A stretch of DNA of 10,507 nucleotides from an uncultured Clostridia bacterium (GTDB lineage Bacteria > Bacillota > Clostridia > UBA1381). The DNA lies in contig CAKSPN010000044.1 of the NCBI GenBank assembly GCA_934481375.1, positions 1-10,507 of the forward strand. The letters are read 5' to 3'. The notes beneath the pieces were generated by a model. It was not told the origin of the DNA. It did not search any database and was given only the letters and a program-made list of their open reading frames with translations. Positions 7,891-10,507 of the stretch are shown here, piece by piece; position 1 is the stretch's first letter; every line of letters begins with the position of its first letter. The position numbers and the translations under genes were made by a program.

Positions 7891-7996
7891 AGCCTTCGTT
7901 TTCTCGATTTATAATTTCCGATCAGTCGATGACATACAATTGAGAGAGATGCTACAGATAAACAGCATACCATCGACCAATCAAATCTTATAAACT
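7873..7996 (-). ncRNA. Candidate structured small RNA, about 124 nt, unknown class
   Basis: A minus-strand unit with promoter, structured body and terminator but no plausible reading frame. The predicted 5' end is near 7996. The 24-nt arms at 7994-7971 and 7931-7908 pair at 22 of 24 positions on the minus strand: 18 Watson-Crick pairs and 4 G-U pairs, with one 2x2 internal loop. The upper stem is GATTGGTCGATG with CATCGACTGATC. The 39 nt they enclose hold a small hairpin (ATGCT with AGCAT) and a pyrimidine-rich CTCTCTC stretch. On the plus strand all four G-U pairs become A-C mismatches, which favours minus-strand transcription. The RNA ends at the stem with the T6 tract at 7902-7874. It does not match tmRNA, SRP RNA or RNase P as I know them, and it is short for 6S RNA although the rod shape is reminiscent. 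Confidence 0.55.
7876..7903. terminator. Bidirectional terminator at the rqcH 3' end
   Basis: An 11-bp stem, AAAACGAAGGC with GCCTTCGTTTT, encloses the 5-nt loop ATAAA, which contains the rqcH stop codon. On the plus strand the stem ends in TTTT followed by CTCGATTT. On the minus strand it ends in a run of six T residues (7879-7874), so it looks at least as strong in that direction and would end the minus-strand RNA described next to it. Confidence 0.85.
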
Positions 7997-8002
7997 ATAA
8001 TC

Positions 8003-8011
8003 ATTATAGCA
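8003..8011 (-). promoter_or_regulatory. Extended -10 promoter of the small RNA candidate
   Basis: On the minus strand TGC TATAAT (8011-8003) is a perfect -10 with the TGn extension. The -35 position (TTTTCT at a 17-bp spacer) is poor, as is common with extended -10 promoters. The predicted start near 7996 falls 1-2 nt before the 5' arm of the long stem, which fits a dedicated RNA gene. Confidence 0.55.
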
Positions 8012-8020
8012 CACTTTTCC

Positions 8021-8070
8021 AAAAAAGAAAAGCCTTTTTTGAAAATTTTTTTAAAAAATTTTTTTCAAAT
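8021..8070 (-). terminator. A/T-only hairpins after the metallophosphoesterase gene
   Basis: Two nearly GC-free inverted repeats follow the stop at 8084 on the minus strand: TTTGAAAA with TTTTCAAA (8038-8045 and 8062-8069), and AAAAAAG with CTTTTTT (8021-8027 and 8034-8040). They are dominated by A and T runs. They may form a weak terminator, or simply a bent, easily melted spacer before the small RNA promoter. Confidence 0.35.
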
Positions 8071-8083
8071 TTCGACATTCTTT

Positions 8084-8788
8084 TTAATCAGCTATTTTTT
8101 TAGGCATAAACTGCAAATAATCGGCGCTTACCAGTGTATATTCTATCCCGTCATACACCCCGTTTACGCCGTTTCTGTGCGAATTTCCGTGAAGATGTCC
8201 GTATATAACCTTTTTAACTCCGTATTCTTTAAGCTTGTCCGTAAAGGCATTTCCCTCAATACGGTTTGACATCGGCGGATAATGCGTAAAAACATATATA
8301 TCCTTGTTTTCGTACTTCTGCGCATTTTTAAGCGACAGCTCAAGCCTTGCCGTTTCACGGTCAAATATTTTTTGATCTTTCTGCGTAAAACCGTCCCACG
8401 CAGGGTGAAGCCACCCCCTTGTTCCGCAAAGTACAATGTCCTTATACACAAACGCATTGTTCTGCATAAAATATATATCGGAAAATCCGTTATCGGCGAC
8501 AAAATTACTCAGCTTGTTCATAGTCGTCCACCAATAATCGTGATTGCCTTTTATAAGTATCTTTCTGCCGTTTAAGCTGTTGAGATATTCAAAATCCTTT
8601 TTGCTTTCTTCAAGGTACATTGCCCATGAAAAATCCCCCGGCAAAACAACCGTATCGTCTTTATTAACCGTATACTGCCAGTTATCAAAAAGGCGTTCCA
8701 CATAGTTTTTCCACGAACTGCCGAAAATGTCCATCGGCTTATCCACTCCTAGCGGAAGATGCAGATCTGCAATTGCATAAAGCGCCAT
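8084..8788 (-). CDS. Calcineurin-like metallophosphoesterase
   Basis: A 234-residue cytoplasmic enzyme with all the metal-binding motifs of the family in order: ADLH (D8, H10), GDFSW (D52), GNHDYWW (N82, H83, D84), THYPP (H169) and GHLHG (H198, H200). These bind a two-metal centre that hydrolyses phosphomono- or phosphodiesters; the substrate cannot be read from the sequence. No signal peptide or membrane helix is present. The ATG at 8788 has GAGGA about 7 nt upstream. It begins 20 nt after the stop of the CmpB-type membrane protein gene and has no separate promoter in that gap, so the two should be co-transcribed. A/T-rich hairpins follow it. Confidence 0.93.
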   Translation of the reverse strand: MALYAIADLHLPLGVDKPMDIFGSSWKNYVERLFDNWQYTVNKDDTVVLPGDFSWAMYLEESKKDFEYLNSLNGRKILIKGNHDYWWTTMNKLSNFVADNGFSDIYFMQNNAFVYKDIVLCGTRGWLHPAWDGFTQKDQKIFDRETARLELSLKNAQKYENKDIYVFTHYPPMSNRIEGNAFTDKLKEYGVKKVIYGHLHGNSHRNGVNGVYDGIEYTLVSADYLQFMPKKIAD

Positions 8789-8808
8789 ATGTATGTCCTC
8801 AACTCCTG

Positions 8809-9642
8809 TTATTTTCTGTGCTTGTCCCTTATTCTTTCAAGCGTACCGCCGAACCTGTCGGATTTCATTTTCGGGAACGCCTTTAATAATCGCTTGTGCG
8901 AAAAATGCTTTTCCTCAGCCAGTGCGGCGTACTTCTTCTTAAGCGCGTCAAGCTTCAGCTTTATTTCCTCCGCCTCTTTCTCGGATTTTTGCTTTAACTC
9001 GCTTGCGTCAACCTTAGCCGATAATTCCTCCGTAGCCTTTTGAGTTGCGGCGGCGCCGTCATAAATACGCTTTCCCATAGCGTCCGATACGCTTCTGATC
9101 TTTTCCGCAATATCCTCCATAACCTCCATACGATCCGTGAGTTTTTTGACGGATATAAACGTAACGATACAATCGGCAATAAATACCGCCGTAAATACCG
9201 ACAGCAGTATAGTCCCCAAAACGTGCGGGAACACGTCTATTATTTTTGAAACCGCAGGGTGTATTCCACGCATAAGTATAACGCCGACTATTCCCCAAGC
9301 AAGCGAAAATTTAAGGCAGATATATCCTTTAATATTAAACGGTTCTTCGCTGTAATCCCACCACCGTGCATGATACAGTTTTTCAAGCGCATATCCCGTC
9401 AAAAGCTCAATTAAAGACGTTACAACCACCGCTCCCAAAAACAGCACAAACACATTCCCCGAAATCGGAGTCAAAAGCGTGATTATAACAACGCCGCCCA
9501 CTCCGTAAATCGGGCATACGGGACCGTTTAAAAATCCTCTGTTTATAAAATGTCCGTTATTAAGTCCGCAGAAAACCACTTCCATGCACCAGCCCATACA
9601 GGCATACACAAAAAACATACTTAAAAGCTTATATAACGTCAT
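8809..9642 (-). CDS. Putative ABC-transporter type IV (CmpB-type) membrane protein with coiled-coil tail
   Basis: The 277-residue protein has about five membrane helices (near residues 4-24, 42-58, 63-82, 107-124 and 140-164). The family signatures NRGFLNGPVCPIYGVGG (34-50), RWWDYS (93-98) and NIKGYICLKFSLAWG (103-117) are present. The PF06541 family is called a putative ABC transporter permease, but no ATPase gene is adjacent and transport is unproven. From about residue 166 a soluble, charged coiled coil rich in E, K and A runs to about 245, followed by a basic tail ending DKHRK. The ATG at 9642 is chosen because AGGAGG (9654-9649) lies 6 nt upstream; an upstream in-frame ATG at 9687 would precede the ribosome site and add an unlikely basic leader. 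It is first in a two-gene unit with the metallophosphoesterase. Confidence 0.9.
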   Translation of the reverse strand: MTLYKLLSMFFVYACMGWCMEVVFCGLNNGHFINRGFLNGPVCPIYGVGGVVIITLLTPISGNVFVLFLGAVVVTSLIELLTGYALEKLYHARWWDYSEEPFNIKGYICLKFSLAWGIVGVILMRGIHPAVSKIIDVFPHVLGTILLSVFTAVFIADCIVTFISVKKLTDRMEVMEDIAEKIRSVSDAMGKRIYDGAAATQKATEELSAKVDASELKQKSEKEAEEIKLKLDALKKKYAALAEEKHFSHKRLLKAFPKMKSDRFGGTLERIRDKHRK

Positions 9643-9675
9643 ACCGTACCTCCTGCGTATAAATTTTATATTCTT

Positions 9676-9704
9676 ATTATACCACATTTTTTGATTTTTT
9701 TCAA
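9676..9704 (-). promoter_or_regulatory. SigA-type promoter of the CmpB-type / metallophosphoesterase unit
   Basis: On the minus strand TTGAAA (9704-9699) and TATAAT (9681-9676) are 17 bp apart, with TGG directly before the -10 box giving an extended -10. The predicted start is near 9669, about 27 nt before the ATG. Confidence 0.8.
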
Positions 9705-9739
9705 CTTTGTTTTTTATTGAAAAAGGTAAAAATTACACT

Positions 9740-9768
9740 GAATATATTTTGTATCATAGCGTAAAATA
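9740..9768 (+). promoter_or_regulatory. Possible SigG-like promoter of the spore protein gene
   Basis: GAATA (9740-9744) fits the SigG -35 pattern, and 17 bp on, TAAAATA (9762-9768) keeps A2, T6 and A7 of CATNNTA. Spore protein genes of this type are SigG targets. The start would be near 9775, just before a small inverted repeat, GTCGA with TCGAC (9777-9792), that could form a 5'-end stem-loop. The match is weak. Confidence 0.3.
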
Positions 9769-9841
9769 TGAGTGTAGTCGATTTAATTCGACAACAAAAT
9801 TTAGATAGATTTAAGGACTATGATTTCAGGAGGGAAAAATT

Positions 9842-10018
9842 ATGACAGTACCGGAAGCTAAACAGGCAATGGAAAAGTTCAAGATGGAAGCTGCAAGCGA
9901 AGTAGGCGTAACATTAAAGCAGGGTTACAACGGTGACCTCACAGCTAAGCAGGCCGGTTCAATCGGCGGACAGATGGTTAAAAAGATGGTTGAAGATTAC
10001 GAAAACAAAATAAAGTAA
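9842..10018 (+). CDS. Alpha/beta-type small acid-soluble spore protein
   Basis: A 58-residue protein that in spores coats DNA, shifts it toward an A-like form and protects it from UV and chemicals, then is degraded at germination to feed outgrowth. The clostridial pattern is clear: VPEAKQAMEKFKMEAASEVGV, here split as VPEAKQAMEKF (3-13) and KMEAASEVGV (14-23), then GYNGDLTAKQAGSIGG (28-43) and QMVKKMVEDYE (44-54). The expected GPR protease cut follows E16. Two variations are visible: Ala17 where Ile, Leu or Phe is usual after the cut, and Ala38-Gly39 (QAG) where many clostridial members have QNG. AGGAGGG (9828-9834) lies 7 nt before the ATG, a very strong ribosome site fitting an abundant protein. 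It is monocistronic, divergent from the CmpB-type gene and convergent with rpiB. Which ssp paralogue it is cannot be decided. Confidence 0.96.
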   Translation: MTVPEAKQAMEKFKMEAASEVGVTLKQGYNGDLTAKQAGSIGGQMVKKMVEDYENKIK

Positions 10019-10034
10019 TCACTCTTTAAACCGA

Positions 10035-10077
10035 AATAACGGCTTGACTTTATCTTAGATAAAGTCAAGCCGTTATT
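10035..10077. terminator. Bidirectional terminator between the spore protein gene and rpiB
   Basis: Perfectly complementary 21-nt arms (10035-10055 and 10057-10077; core AACGGCTTGACTTTATC) flank a single base, so about 18 bp can form with a loop of several bases. The outer ends are AATAA and TTATT, giving T-rich 3' sides in both directions. It starts 16 nt after the spore protein stop and ends 1 nt before the rpiB stop codon, so it serves both genes. Confidence 0.85.
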
Positions 10078-10078
10078 G

Positions 10079-10507
10079 TTATTGCTGTTCTATTTCGTGA
10101 ATTTTAGCAATTCTTTTTTCGTGGCGTCCGCCCTCAAATTCCTCGTGAAGCCATATGTCCGTTATCATATACGCCAGTTCACGTCCGATAACTCTGCCGC
10201 CCATACAAAGTATGTTTGCGTCGTTATGACGTCTTGACATTGTGGCACTGTATGCGTCCGAGCAAAGTGCGGCACGTATTCCCTTGTGCTTGTTTGCCGC
10301 AATTGAAATACCTATTCCCGTTCCGCAGATAAGTATTCCCTTTTCAGCCTCGCCGCTTACGACCGCATCGCACACGGGTGCTGCACAGTCGGGATAATCA
10401 ACGCTGTCCTCGCTGTATGTACCGTAATCCTTTACGGCGTATCCCTGTTCCAAAAGATACTCTACAATATAATTTTTCAATTCAAAACCGCCGTGGTCGC
10501 TGCCTAT
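10079..10507 (-). CDS. rpiB: Ribose-5-phosphate isomerase B, N-terminus cut by window edge
   Basis: RpiB interconverts ribose-5-phosphate and ribulose-5-phosphate in the pentose phosphate pathway. In total 142 residues are visible, starting inside the conserved N-terminus (IGSDHGGFELK); family members begin only a few residues earlier, so the start codon lies just beyond the right edge. The remaining signatures are DYGTYSEDSVDYPD, the active-site segment LICGTGIGISIAANK containing the catalytic Cys, IRAALCSDAYSATMSRRHND, and NILCMGGRVIGRELA. The C-terminal FEGGRHEKRIAKI is also conserved and helps bind the sugar phosphate. An in-frame TTG at 10480 is not the start, because the GSDHGG motif lies upstream of it in frame. 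The gene is otherwise intact and ends at a bidirectional terminator. Confidence 0.96.
   Translation of the reverse strand: MGSDHGGFELKNYIVEYLLEQGYAVKDYGTYSEDSVDYPDCAAPVCDAVVSGEAEKGILICGTGIGISIAANKHKGIRAALCSDAYSATMSRRHNDANILCMGGRVIGRELAYMITDIWLHEEFEGGRHEKRIAKIHEIEQQ

Noticed and set aside
7805..7993. Plus-strand 62-codon frame spanning the rqcH end
   Set aside because: It overlaps the rqcH 3' end and its terminator, has no ribosome site of note, and resembles no family.
7908..7994. Inverted repeat as a miniature transposable element
   Set aside because: The arms pair imperfectly as DNA (18 of 24), there is no target-site duplication visible, and the promoter and terminator placement fits an RNA gene better.
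9643..9687. ATG at 9687 as start of the CmpB-type protein
   Set aside because: The AGGAGG ribosome site and most of the promoter-proximal leader lie downstream of it, and the extra 15 residues are basic and not family-like. The predicted transcript starts near 9669, after this ATG.
9777..9792. GTCGA/TCGAC inverted repeat as an operator before the spore protein gene
   Set aside because: Only 5 bp per arm with no second copy seen; more likely a small 5' stem-loop or chance.
10079..10480. Complete rpiB of 133 residues starting at TTG 10480
   Set aside because: The conserved GSDHGGFE motif is encoded in frame upstream to the window edge, so the gene continues past 10507.

Overview
The window reads as a chromosomal segment of an endospore-forming Firmicute of the class Clostridia, probably an anaerobic gut-type lineage. 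Two genes point to sporulation: an alpha/beta-type small acid-soluble spore protein of the clostridial pattern, and the forespore regulator SpoVT. The other genes are typical Firmicute housekeeping genes (mutS2, glmS, rqcH, rpiB). Base composition is moderate and looks uniform. I see no insertion sequence, phage gene, tRNA, rRNA or CRISPR array.

Layout, left to right. Positions 1-1792 hold a minus-strand mutS2 that runs off the left edge, so its C-terminal part is missing. A short divergent promoter region separates it from glmS (plus), which is followed by a hairpin and then a DUF1846 (UPF0371) gene. spoVT (plus) comes next. A stretch with three successive hairpins separates spoVT from rqcH (plus), whose promoter overlaps a near-perfect palindrome. 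After the rqcH terminator, on the opposite strand, lies an apparently non-coding transcription unit of about 124 nt. It has an extended -10 promoter, a long rod-like stem and a terminator shared with rqcH. A minus-strand two-gene unit follows: a five-helix CmpB-type membrane protein, then a metallophosphoesterase. The spore-protein gene (plus) is divergent from that unit. It converges, through a 21-nt-arm bidirectional terminator, on rpiB (minus), which runs off the right edge lacking only a few N-terminal residues.

Functional themes. Two ribosome-quality-control factors lie about 4.4 kb apart: MutS2, which in Bacillus also senses and splits collided ribosomes, and RqcH, which adds alanine tails on the split 50S subunit. 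GlmS feeds amino sugars into cell-wall and spore-cortex precursors, and SpoVT and the spore protein act late in sporulation. RpiB is in the pentose phosphate pathway. The unexplained element most worth following up is the minus-strand RNA candidate at 7873-7996. Its paired arms are joined by G-U wobbles that exist only if the minus strand is transcribed.
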